Below are positions 15,616 through 23,762 of a stretch of DNA of 64,000 nucleotides, in pieces. Where the stretch lies: assembly GCA_023249675.1 (NCBI GenBank), contig JAHFCE010000010.1, positions 28,353-92,352 of the forward strand, read 5' to 3'. This DNA comes from Elusimicrobiota bacterium (GTDB lineage: Bacteria; Elusimicrobiota; Elusimicrobia; UBA1565; UBA9628). Made by a program: the position numbers and the translations under genes. Position 1 is the first letter of the stretch; every line of letters starts with the position of its first letter. The notes below the pieces were generated by a model, which was not told the DNA's origin, did no database searches, and saw only the letters and a program-made list of their open reading frames with translations.

Positions 15616-17348
15616 CGGGTGGAGGGCTCCTCGCGGACTTCCTTCAGCCATGCGTCAAGCCAGTCGGGGCTGGACCGTGCGAAGTTCCTCGCGAACGTTC
15701 GGTGTGCGGCGCGTCGCTCGGGCTCGTCCCACCACGCGCGAGGATCGGCGTAGATGAGGCCAACCTGCGCGGCGGCTTCCTCCGGCGAGTCAAAGAGGAT
15801 CCTGACTGTCTTGAGCGCCTCGACGAATGGGCGCGCCGCGTCGCGCAACGGCCAGGCGTCTTCCCGCCAACTCAGGACCGAAGGGATGTCTGCGGCCATC
15901 GCCTCCAACAGAGGGGTCGACGGACAATCGAAGACCGCGAGCCGGACCTCCCGCAAACGGTGGGCGAAGGGGGATTCGGGATCGTCGAAGCGCGTGTCCG
16001 GGCAGAGTTCCTGGATGCGCTCGCGGTGCTTCCACCCCCAGTCGCGTCGGTAAAGACGCAAGCGCGTTCGGCTGCGCGCGGGTTCAGGGAGCGCGCGCAG
16101 GAGCCGGGATTGGCGGTTGAGATAATCGAAGGCCAGGGTGTTGTTGTTGGCGCGTATCAGCCGGACGTTATGAAGGTCGAGAGGGGTCGAGACGTAGAGG
16201 ACCTCATCGCCGGAACGCGTCGCGCCGTTGCGCGACAGCATGGGCGGGGGCAGATCCCGGAGCTTTAAGTCGCGCTCCGTTTTTGACCAACCCCAACAGT
16301 AGTAGCGGTCGCTCACGGAGCGCTCGAAGTCTTCGGCCGGGCTGTAGTCCATCATCCCGTAGCTGCCCCCGTGTTGGCAGCCCCAGAGTTCGGCGCCCCG
16401 CTCGACGCACTCGGCCGCTGCGAATTTGAAGGAATCGGCGTAGTGGCAGTCGACGGTCGTGAAGGCGGCGCGCGGGGTCCGCCCGAGATGGGAACGCGTG
16501 AAGTTCACGGCGTCGGCGTATCCTTCAAGAAACAGGGTCGGCAGGTGGTGGGGCAGGGCGTTGATGAAGATCCGCTCGAACTCATCGCGCGCCTGGAGCC
16601 GGCGGAGGCCTTGGCGGCGTTCATCGGGGATGGGGGCGGGGGAGTCGGGCAATTCGGCCAGGTAAGGCAGGGTTTTGAAGCGGGATCCAAGGATCAGCCG
16701 CAGGCGCTCGCCGCGGCTTAAACCCAGTTCCGAGATAAGTATTTCTCCAGCACCCGCGCGCGCGCAGGCGGTCAAGGCCCAGGTCAACGCCCGTTTGGCC
16801 CGCCTTTTGAAGCCGGGGCGCGGCTGCGGCGCTGTCGGTTCGGACAGCGCGCGGACGGGCGAGTCGGGCATCTTCGCGGCGAGGATGTGAGAGAACATCT
16901 GCAGGTGGAAGAAATGTCCTGCTGTCAGCCGCATGAAATCGGCCGTGCTGCGGGGAGTTTGGTCACACGCCGGATCCAGCCGGAACGTACGCAGAGAGGG
17001 CTCCAGCTTGAGGGCGTCTTCGACATGGACGCAATGGTCGTACATCTGCTCGACATGGTAGGTCAGCCAGGGGTCGAGCAGGATCCGCCAAGCTCGGCGG
17101 CTGCGGATGATGCCGAGCGTCCCGTTCAGGTAGGGGACCAGTTGATCGAGAAGATGGCTTGAGACATCGCGGCAGTAACTGGCGGCGGCTTGGAATCGTG
17201 CGAGGTCGCTCCAGGGATCCGCCAAGAAACGGGGGCGCAGCCTCTCCCACTCGGGACGGCGTTCGTGCAGGGCGCACCACGGGCCGATGAAAAGCAGCTC
17301 ATCGTTCTTGTCCCAAAACTCCTCGAGCGGCGTGACGGCCAGAAACAT
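15612..17348 (-). CDS. Putative surface-carbohydrate transferase resembling the LIC12162 family
   Basis: This 578-residue soluble protein starts MFLAVTPLEEFWDKND and continues LLFIGPWC, which recalls the N-terminus of the LIC12162-type transferases of O-antigen loci. Later landmarks are CQHGGSYGMMDYSPAED (about 318), DRYYCWGWSKTE and a C-terminal FDCPSTPLLEAMAADIPSVL (about 490), a GT-B-like donor-binding element. This family often occurs with nonulosonic acid genes, so transfer of CMP-pseudaminic acid is a reasonable but untested idea. It lies upstream of the ABC exporter (four-base overlap) and 27 bp after the transketolase gene. The family name is from memory. Confidence 0.65.
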   Translation of the reverse strand: MFLAVTPLEEFWDKNDELLFIGPWCALHERRPEWERLRPRFLADPWSDLARFQAAASYCRDVSSHLLDQLVPYLNGTLGIIRSRRAWRILLDPWLTYHVEQMYDHCVHVEDALKLEPSLRTFRLDPACDQTPRSTADFMRLTAGHFFHLQMFSHILAAKMPDSPVRALSEPTAPQPRPGFKRRAKRALTWALTACARAGAGEILISELGLSRGERLRLILGSRFKTLPYLAELPDSPAPIPDERRQGLRRLQARDEFERIFINALPHHLPTLFLEGYADAVNFTRSHLGRTPRAAFTTVDCHYADSFKFAAAECVERGAELWGCQHGGSYGMMDYSPAEDFERSVSDRYYCWGWSKTERDLKLRDLPPPMLSRNGATRSGDEVLYVSTPLDLHNVRLIRANNNTLAFDYLNRQSRLLRALPEPARSRTRLRLYRRDWGWKHRERIQELCPDTRFDDPESPFAHRLREVRLAVFDCPSTPLLEAMAADIPSVLSWREDAWPLRDAARPFVEALKTVRILFDSPEEAAAQVGLIYADPRAWWDEPERRAAHRTFARNFARSSPDWLDAWLKEVREEPSTR

Positions 17349-17375
17349 CAGCGCTGCCTCACGCGAGTGACGAGG

Positions 17376-18344
17376 TCATGCCGCGAGGCTGTCTGCGATT
17401 CGGAGCACGATCTGCTGTGCCGTCAGCCCGTTTCTCTCGAGCAGGTCCTTATATTCGGCGGCCTTGCCGTGGTGATCCGGAAGACCGAGAATGAGCTGGG
17501 GAGGGGCGTTCTTCAGCGTGGATTTGAACTCGGCGACCGCGCCACCCAGGCCGCCGACAACACTGTGCTCCTCGATGGTGACGATCAGTTTCGATGAGCG
17601 GCAGGCCTTTTCGATCGCGGCGGTGTCGATGGGCTTGATGGTGTGCATGTTGATAACGCCCGTGGACACGCCCCGCTGCGACAGGAATTCGGCGGCTTGA
17701 AGGGAAGGATGGACCATGGTCCCTGCCGCGATGATGGTCACATCGCTTCCTTCACGCAGGACGTTTGCCCGACCGATTTCGAAGACGTAGTCGTCTTCGT
17801 AGACCGGGGCGGCCCCGGGGCCGCCCGTCAGGCGGAGGTAGACCGACTGGTGATGTTGGACGGCCGCCAAGGCCGCTTTGAACGTCTCGGTGCAGTCCGC
17901 CGGAGAGATGACCGTGATGCCGGGGATCGCGCGCATCACGGCCACGTCTTCAATGCAGCAGTGGCTATAGCCGAGCGGCCCCAGGACGACTCCGCTGGCG
18001 AGTCCGACCATGCACACGTTGTGGCGCATGTAGCCGAGGTTCATCTTGATCTGTTCGCAGCAGCGCATCGTCTGGAAAGGAGCGAATGTGGCTGTGAAGA
18101 CCTTCGTCCCTTCGCTGGCGAGACCCGCCGCGATGCCCATCATGTTCTGCTCGGCGATGCCGACATCGAGGAATTTATCGGGGAAGGCCTTTTTGAACCG
18201 ATCGAGCCCCGCGGAGGTCGAGGTATCGCCCGTCAGGATCATGAGGTCGCCCACTTCGTTGCCGAGTTCGAGGGCGGCCAGTCCGAATGTCGCGCGCGGA
18301 CCAACGGCGGACCATAGTTTGATGTTCGCTTTGGTGATGATCAT
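17376..18344 (-). CDS. Transketolase-like C-terminal subunit
   Basis: This 322-residue protein corresponds to the pyrimidine-binding and C-terminal domains of transketolase or DXS. It has the catalytic-Glu segment DVGIAEQNMMGIAAGLA (about 62), the TATFAPF strand and EEHSVVGGLG (about 262). The ATG at 18344 lies seven bases after the stop of the N-terminal subunit, so the two polypeptides form one split enzyme. Such split transketolases in glycan loci are candidates for moving a two-carbon ketol unit to an unusual acceptor. The neighbouring LuxC/LuxE-type genes could supply an aldehyde acceptor. Confidence 0.87.
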   Translation of the reverse strand: MIITKANIKLWSAVGPRATFGLAALELGNEVGDLMILTGDTSTSAGLDRFKKAFPDKFLDVGIAEQNMMGIAAGLASEGTKVFTATFAPFQTMRCCEQIKMNLGYMRHNVCMVGLASGVVLGPLGYSHCCIEDVAVMRAIPGITVISPADCTETFKAALAAVQHHQSVYLRLTGGPGAAPVYEDDYVFEIGRANVLREGSDVTIIAAGTMVHPSLQAAEFLSQRGVSTGVINMHTIKPIDTAAIEKACRSSKLIVTIEEHSVVGGLGGAVAEFKSTLKNAPPQLILGLPDHHGKAAEYKDLLERNGLTAQQIVLRIADSLAA

Positions 18345-18351
18345 TTGAGCG

Positions 18352-19185
18352 TCAATCGACTGCCCCGAGTTCCGCCACGGCAAGCTCATGCTGCGCCTGG
18401 GTCAGAATCTTATGATGCCAATCATTGTTGTTCTCGGAGAACGAGAAGCCTTTGCCCTTGATCGTGTGGGCGATGATGGCGAGCGGTTTCCCCAGGGTGT
18501 TTCTTCGAAGGGCATCGTATAATTGGCCGACATCGTGGCCGTCGACCTCGACCGTGTCCCAGCCGAAACCGGACCACTTCGAGGCGAGGTCCCCGACGCT
18601 CATGATCTGGGCGTTGGAGCCGGTCTGTTGGAAGTTGTTTCGGTCCAGGATCGCGACCACGTTGTCGAGTTTGAAATGGGCGGCGGACATTGCCGCTTCC
18701 CAGACGGAGCCCTCGTTGCACTCCCCATCGCCCATGACTACGAAGACCTTGAAGTTTTTGTTCCGGCGCTTTCCGGCGAGAGCAACGCCGATGCCGAGGG
18801 AAAGCCCCATGCCCAGGCTCCCGTTCGAGAATTCGATGCCTTTCTCGCGGTTGATGACCGGATGCCCGATGAGATAGCTGTCGCTCTTTTCGAAGGTGAG
18901 CAGATCCTCCGCCGGAATCAGTCCGGCTTCGACCAGCGCCGTATAATAGCCAAGGCAGCCGTGCCCTTTGCTCAGGATAAAGCGGTCGCGCTCGCTCCAG
19001 GTCGGGTTGTTCTTGTCATACTTCATGACGGCGCCGTAGAGCGTCGCCGTGATCTCGATGATGGAAAGACCGCCGCCGAAATGCGAGCTGCTGGCGCCGG
19101 CCGCTAGGGACGTGTTCAGCAGGTTGCGGCGCATGCGCTTGGCCATCTTCCGGACTGCGTCCAGCGTCTGTTCTCGGACGTCCAT
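18352..19185 (-). CDS. Transketolase-like N-terminal (thiamine-diphosphate binding) subunit
   Basis: This 277-residue protein has the thiamine diphosphate-Mg motif, from GDGECNEG (about 148) to DRNN about 25 residues later. It also has the conserved SKGHG (about 72), the FSNGSLGMGLS region and the AHTIKGKG element. I chose ATG 19185 because a GGGGG tract about nine bases upstream could serve as ribosome binding site. An ATG at 19200 overlaps the upstream SDR and is the alternative. It pairs with the C-terminal subunit directly downstream to form a complete two-subunit transketolase. Confidence 0.88.
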   Translation of the reverse strand: MDVREQTLDAVRKMAKRMRRNLLNTSLAAGASSSHFGGGLSIIEITATLYGAVMKYDKNNPTWSERDRFILSKGHGCLGYYTALVEAGLIPAEDLLTFEKSDSYLIGHPVINREKGIEFSNGSLGMGLSLGIGVALAGKRRNKNFKVFVVMGDGECNEGSVWEAAMSAAHFKLDNVVAILDRNNFQQTGSNAQIMSVGDLASKWSGFGWDTVEVDGHDVGQLYDALRRNTLGKPLAIIAHTIKGKGFSFSENNNDWHHKILTQAQHELAVAELGAVD

Positions 19186-19186
19186 G

Positions 19187-19930
19187 TCACATGCCCCCAT
19201 CGACGCGCAGAACTTGCCCCGTCATGTAGGATGACAGGTCGCTGGCCAGGAACAGCGCCGCGTTGGCTATTTCCTCGGGGCGGCCAACGCGCTTCAGGCT
19301 GATCCTCTGCAGCGTGCGTGTCAAGGCGTCCGCGGGAGTGCTCCCGGTCATCATGTCCGTCTGAGTCAGTCCGGGCGCGATGGCGTTGACCCGGATGTTT
19401 TGCGCCGCCAGCTCCCTGGCCAGGACCTTCGTCGAGGAGATGAGGGCGGCCTTGCTCGCCGCGTAGGCCGTTCGCCCCTCGTTGCCCTCGATCGCGGCGC
19501 TGGAAGAGAGGTTAATGATACTGCCGCTTTTTTGACGCGTCATGATCTTTACGATGTACTGCGTGAACAGCATCTGGGAGAAAAAATTCGTCTCGAAGAC
19601 CTCCTTCATCTTCTCGACCGAGGTCATCTGGAACAGGGAAGTGAAGATGACGCCCGCATTGTTGACCAGAACGTCTACGGGTTGTTTTGACCCGGCGATC
19701 GTTTTGCCCGCCTCCTTGACCTGACCGAGGTCCGCGAGGTCGAAGTGGAGCGGCGTGATCGTTACGCCGTTCTCCTGGGCCAGGCGAGCGGCGTCGCTGG
19801 CGAAGCGCTCGTCAGGTTTGCGTATGCATGCCCAGACGTTCGCGCCGTTTCGGGCGAAGACCTCCATTGTGGCCCTGCCGATGCCGCGATTGCAGCCCGT
19901 GATGAGCGTTGTTTTTCCTTTGAGAAGCAT
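19187..19930 (-). CDS. Short-chain dehydrogenase/reductase (FabG-like)
   Basis: This 247-residue classical SDR resembles 3-oxoacyl-ACP reductases: TGCNRGIG (about 12), NNAGV (about 88), NLSSSAA (about 140), the catalytic YAASKAA (about 155), and the terminal LRVDGG. It lies between the radical SAM and transketolase genes and probably reduces a ketone produced in that module. It belongs to the lower-GC block of the locus. Confidence 0.86.
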   Translation of the reverse strand: MLLKGKTTLITGCNRGIGRATMEVFARNGANVWACIRKPDERFASDAARLAQENGVTITPLHFDLADLGQVKEAGKTIAGSKQPVDVLVNNAGVIFTSLFQMTSVEKMKEVFETNFFSQMLFTQYIVKIMTRQKSGSIINLSSSAAIEGNEGRTAYAASKAALISSTKVLARELAAQNIRVNAIAPGLTQTDMMTGSTPADALTRTLQRISLKRVGRPEEIANAALFLASDLSSYMTGQVLRVDGGM

Positions 19931-19936
19931 CGCGGT

Positions 19937-21013
19937 TTAGCCGACAAAATCTTCTTTCGGGAAGATTTTTTTGGCGTCGGCGGGGTTGAAGATGGACTGG
20001 CCTTCGAAGCTCATGAATTTCTTGATGAATTCCACGTTCTCTCCGGCCAGGCAGGTGTCGCTGTATTCCCGGAAGTGCTTGATCTTAAAGCCGAACTCCG
20101 AGATCTCCTTGAGCGACTGTTCGTAGACGTTGCCGATCTTGATGTGGACATAGGGACAGACCAGGACGTCGCCAAGCGGCGTGATGTACAGACGGTTGAC
20201 CGTGTTGCACCCCAGAACGCCTGCGAATTCCTTGTCGAACGGATTCCAGATATTGCGCAGGATGTTTTTGTGGCGTTTGCGCAGTTCGATCAGGCGGGCC
20301 TTGTCCTTCTCATCGACAATGACCTCCGTCATCTTATCCAACTTCAACCACATGCCGGATGGGACGGCCACGTTCAGAAGAGTCGTGTATGCGTTGTCCT
20401 CGGAGTACTGGCAGAGCATTTCGATGTCTTCCGAGAACGCGTTGAAATGCCCGACGGTGATGTTCAGGTACGGGTCCATGCCGGCGTTCTTGACGTGTTT
20501 GAGCGCTTCCATCGCGCGCCGCCAGGAATCCTTGCGGCCGCGGACCCTGTCGTGCGTCGCCTCGTCCATGCTGTCGACGCTGACGGAGACGCGGCTCACC
20601 TTTGCTTCCGCCAGGCGCTTTGCCATTGCTTCATCAAGGAAGAAGCCATTGGTCGTCAGGTAGAGGTAGAAGCGCTCCGGCTTGATGGCCTTGAGCACTT
20701 CGAACAGCTTGTCCGGCCGTAGGAGGAGCTCCCCACCCTGTAGGTCGAACTCGAACATTCCCAACGCATCGGCCTGGTCGGCGATGCTGGCGACAAGGTC
20801 GATGGGCAGCATATCTTTCGCGTGGTCGCCCGTCGGCGCGTTCGTGAAGCAGTAAGAGCATTTCAAATTGCAGGCATTGTTGAAGTTGAGGTCTATGCCC
20901 CGCTGCTTCGTGCCGATCTGTCCGTTGTTCTTTCGGACGTAGTTATGAAAGCTTCTTAGTTTTTCCAGAAGGCGCGGCTTACTCAGCAGGCCCTGGCTGA
21001 TCTTTTGACTCAT
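19937..21013 (-). CDS. Radical SAM protein with SPASM-like C-terminus
   Basis: This 358-residue enzyme has the 4Fe-4S/SAM motif CNLKCSYC (about 48-55). A FDLQGGELLLR element (about 88) fits the GGE SAM-binding motif, and VSVSVDS (about 140) the next strand. The C-terminal region has LGCNTVNRLYITPLGDVLVCPY (Cys near 270 and 290), which could hold an auxiliary cluster as in SPASM proteins. The ATG at 21013 overlaps the FabZ-like stop (ATGA). It might epimerise, dehydrogenate or deoxygenate an intermediate of the acyl or sugar module. Nothing visible fixes the substrate. Confidence 0.86.
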   Translation of the reverse strand: MSQKISQGLLSKPRLLEKLRSFHNYVRKNNGQIGTKQRGIDLNFNNACNLKCSYCFTNAPTGDHAKDMLPIDLVASIADQADALGMFEFDLQGGELLLRPDKLFEVLKAIKPERFYLYLTTNGFFLDEAMAKRLAEAKVSRVSVSVDSMDEATHDRVRGRKDSWRRAMEALKHVKNAGMDPYLNITVGHFNAFSEDIEMLCQYSEDNAYTTLLNVAVPSGMWLKLDKMTEVIVDEKDKARLIELRKRHKNILRNIWNPFDKEFAGVLGCNTVNRLYITPLGDVLVCPYVHIKIGNVYEQSLKEISEFGFKIKHFREYSDTCLAGENVEFIKKFMSFEGQSIFNPADAKKIFPKEDFVG

Positions 21014-21486
21014 TTGATTGCCTCGCTCAAAACTTTGAAATCGTTCAGGATGTCGGGCATGACGATGGTGAAATCGGCTCGACAGGCGACCTGGCTGTTG
21101 ACGGAGCCGACGCCGGAACACTGGCCTACGCCGCGCTTCCAGGACAAAAGCTTCGTCTCGATATTGAGGCGATCCCCCGGCAGTATCTTCTTCGACAGCT
21201 TGATGTTGTTCGCGGAGGTCAGGTAGGCGACCTTGCCTTTGTTGCCGGGCAGGGTCAGAACGGTTAGGGCGCACATCTGAACCAACGCTTCGATTTGCAG
21301 CATCCCCGGCATGTTCGGGTCGCCCGGGAAGTGAACCTTGAAAAACCACTCGTCGGGCAAGAGATCTTTATAGCCTTTGGCGCTCACGCCGGGGATGATC
21401 TCTTCGGCCATGTCCATCATGAGATAGGGGGCTCGATTGCGCTGGTATTCGTGGAGGCCTTTGAGGTCGAGCTGAAGACTTTTCAT
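21010..21486 (-). CDS. FabZ-like 3-hydroxyacyl-ACP dehydratase (hot-dog fold)
   Basis: This 158-residue protein has a FabZ catalytic stretch, HFPGDPNMPGMLQIEAL (about 52-68), with the essential His and the Glu of IEA, and an N-terminal RAPYLMMD that matches the family RxPFLLVD. Compared with FabZ it has extra C-terminal residues. ATG 21486 gives the usual family N-terminus; a GTG at 21504, two bases after the LuxC stop, is the alternative. It lies between a LuxC-type reductase and a radical SAM enzyme. It may act on an ACP-bound chain carried by the ACP at 25.2 kb. Confidence 0.85.
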   Translation of the reverse strand: MKSLQLDLKGLHEYQRNRAPYLMMDMAEEIIPGVSAKGYKDLLPDEWFFKVHFPGDPNMPGMLQIEALVQMCALTVLTLPGNKGKVAYLTSANNIKLSKKILPGDRLNIETKLLSWKRGVGQCSGVGSVNSQVACRADFTIVMPDILNDFKVLSEAIK

Positions 21487-21506
21487 AGGATTAGGTTTCT
21501 GCACGG

Positions 21507-22697
21507 TCAGACGACGTCGATGATCCTCGACAGGGTCTTCACGACGTCGTAGCCGTCCCAGATGACCCCAATGTCCAGCGCCTTTCCCACCGGGACGATT
21601 CGGTCTATGCCCGATAGGCGCCGACGGATGACGAAGTCCCGCAGGGCGGTTTTGTCGATTCCGAAATAGGTCAGAGTCTGATATTTCCCGTTGACGATGG
21701 GAGCGAGGACGTTTTCATTGGCGACGTCGCACTCATAGAAGTACCCGCATGTGCCGCGGAGTGCGTCCATATCCTTCGTCAGTTTGTTCAGGCCGACACG
21801 GTACACATAATTCCCGTGCCTTCGCGTATATTTTACGTTATTTCCCTTGATCGCATCGTGACAGAAAAGCGTGTATTTGTCGACGGCATGGACGGCTGAA
21901 AGGTCGTATTTCTGCGCCGCGACCTCGGCGACTGCGGTCCAGAATTTTTCCTGCGCCGCATCCGCGCTGCCGCCTTTCCAGATGATCAAGTGCGGCGAGG
22001 AGCAGGCGTTCTGATCCATCAGGTAGGCGTCGTTGTAGAATCCTTCCGCAAGCCGTTTAAGGCTGTCCGGGTCGAGGCTCAGTATCGCCCCGGCGTCCAG
22101 TAGGCAGAATGAGTAGCGGTCGGAAAACGCGATCTCGACGCACCGGACTGGCGCGGGCGATTTCCGGATATCCTTGATAGAGGCGTCCCCTCCCCAAATG
22201 ACGCGCGCGCCGCAGTTCTCGGAGAGCGCTGCGGTGATCCGTTCGCTCCGCTCATAGCGGACGAAGGCGGTCATGGCTTTGAGTTCGGCGTATTTCGGGC
22301 TCTCGAACAGGCGCCCCAGGGTGGTGCAGATGATATCGATCTGTCGAAATGGTTTCGTCGGGACTCGGACGATGTTCGCGTTTCCGGCGAGGAGGCCGAA
22401 AGCGAACGAGAAGGCGAAATTGATCGGCACGTTCGACGGCGTGATATGCAAGGCCAGGCCCAGGCCCAGGCGGGTCCGGCCGTCTTCAAACTGCGATTGG
22501 AGTTGGGTGATATTCGCTTTCCGGCACCAGAAGGCGAATGCCATCACGTCAGGATAGGCCGTGGCCTCCTTGGAGGCGCGCAGTTCGGATGAGAGATCGT
22601 TCAGCAGATCGCAGGCGAGAGGATGATAGGGGGCGAGGGGGACAGCGGAGACCGCCTGGCTTCCGAGAAGGTAGACGACGGGATTAGGCGGGTTCAT
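21507..22697 (-). CDS. luxC: LuxC-type acyl-CoA/acyl-thioester reductase
   Basis: This 396-residue protein belongs to the LuxC family, aldehyde-dehydrogenase-like enzymes that reduce an activated acyl group to an aldehyde with NADPH. Visible landmarks are HITPSNVPINFAFSF (about 86), the nucleotide-binding strand VIWGGDASI (about 168) and the putative catalytic Cys in DQNACSSPH (about 235). It overlaps the LuxE-type gene upstream by 14 bp. There is no luciferase (luxA/luxB) nearby, so light production is not the role. With LuxE, ACP and an AMP ligase it probably makes an aldehyde used in glycan assembly. Confidence 0.85.
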   Translation of the reverse strand: MNPPNPVVYLLGSQAVSAVPLAPYHPLACDLLNDLSSELRASKEATAYPDVMAFAFWCRKANITQLQSQFEDGRTRLGLGLALHITPSNVPINFAFSFAFGLLAGNANIVRVPTKPFRQIDIICTTLGRLFESPKYAELKAMTAFVRYERSERITAALSENCGARVIWGGDASIKDIRKSPAPVRCVEIAFSDRYSFCLLDAGAILSLDPDSLKRLAEGFYNDAYLMDQNACSSPHLIIWKGGSADAAQEKFWTAVAEVAAQKYDLSAVHAVDKYTLFCHDAIKGNNVKYTRRHGNYVYRVGLNKLTKDMDALRGTCGYFYECDVANENVLAPIVNGKYQTLTYFGIDKTALRDFVIRRRLSGIDRIVPVGKALDIGVIWDGYDVVKTLSRIIDVV

Positions 22698-23760
22698 AGG
22701 CGTCGCTGCAACCTCTCGTTTCGGCGTTCTGCACTCGGCCGTTGATCTTGAAGTACTTTCCGAGCCTTCCGCAGGAGCAGTCGTCCTGGCCGAGCCATTC
22801 GCCGGCGTCTTCCGTCAAGAGGCTGTGGCCGGGGTAACTGAGCGGCAGCAGCGAAATGAGTTGGACCAATCCGGCTTCGCGTGCGCCGCACACCGAGAAA
22901 TCAGGTCTCCGGATGATAACGTCCGAGAAGATGGAGGCGTGGAGGACGCCCGCCTTGCATTCCATGAAGATGGAGCCGGTCTGCTCGACCAGGCCGTAGT
23001 AGTTGTGGACCCGTTCGATCCCGCACGTATTTTGGAGGCCGTGTTTGAAGACGTTATTGTCCACCGCTTGGTCATTCAGCTTCTTCCAGCCGCCCCCATG
23101 GATGAGAATCCCTTTCCCGAGCCCCAGCCGTCGCTTCAAACGAGCCAGCTCTTTGTGGAAATATTCCCAGATCATGTAGGTGAAGCCAAACAGCAGGACG
23201 TCCTTGCCCGCGTGTTCGGCGGAGAACGCCTCGACCGTAGCGAGGTCCAGGCGCAGCGCGTCGTCAAGTGCGTAGGTGACGTTGCGGCCGAACATGGAAA
23301 AGCCGAGAATTCCTGCGCCCCGGGCGGAGAAAAGGCTGCGGTCTTTGACCGCCGAGGGGGTGTCAATGATCAGGAGAGGCAGGCGTTTGGCGCCGATGAA
23401 ATCCATCGTGATCTTGGCGAGGGCTTTCGTCTGGAGGGCGGCCGTTTCCCGATCGAGGAATATCCGGGAAACGGCTTGCCCGGAGGTTCCCGATGAGGTC
23501 ATTGTTTTGAAGACTTGCGGCCTTGCGACGCTGGCGAGCTCGTATTCCTTGAACAGTCGGACCGGGATGAACGGTATGTTCTCCACGCGATGCGCGAGGT
23601 CCGGATCGAAATCCAAGGTGTCGAGTATTCGCCGGTAAGGGGGGCAGCGTTTGGAGTGATGTCTCGTGAGTTCGCGCAGAGCCGCAGCGTAGAGTTCCTC
23701 CTTCTCGCGCTGCGCGAGGGAGAAGGGGGGCCGGTCAATGATCCGGTCGATAGCGAACAC
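22684..23760 (-). CDS. luxE: LuxE-type acyl-protein synthetase
   Basis: This 358-residue protein resembles LuxE, which activates a carboxylic acid with ATP and passes it to LuxC. The AMP-binding-like motif is TSSGTSGQAVSR (about 88), followed by LFGFTYMIWEY (about 190), HGGGWKK (about 220) and YYGLVEQTGSIF (about 255), which carries the conserved YGxxE. The C-terminal GQDDCSCGRLGKYFKINGR resembles acyl-adenylate enzymes and has a Cys cluster. The start lies two bases after the stop of the acyl-AMP ligase, so the locus encodes two different acyl-activating enzymes in a row. Confidence 0.85.
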   Translation of the reverse strand: MFAIDRIIDRPPFSLAQREKEELYAAALRELTRHHSKRCPPYRRILDTLDFDPDLAHRVENIPFIPVRLFKEYELASVARPQVFKTMTSSGTSGQAVSRIFLDRETAALQTKALAKITMDFIGAKRLPLLIIDTPSAVKDRSLFSARGAGILGFSMFGRNVTYALDDALRLDLATVEAFSAEHAGKDVLLFGFTYMIWEYFHKELARLKRRLGLGKGILIHGGGWKKLNDQAVDNNVFKHGLQNTCGIERVHNYYGLVEQTGSIFMECKAGVLHASIFSDVIIRRPDFSVCGAREAGLVQLISLLPLSYPGHSLLTEDAGEWLGQDDCSCGRLGKYFKINGRVQNAETRGCSDAYEPA

Positions 23761-23762
23761 AG

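Noticed and set aside
21507..23760. luxC and luxE homologues as part of a bioluminescence operon
   Set aside because: No luxA/luxB luciferase, luxD or luxG is visible. The neighbours are glycan and ACP genes.
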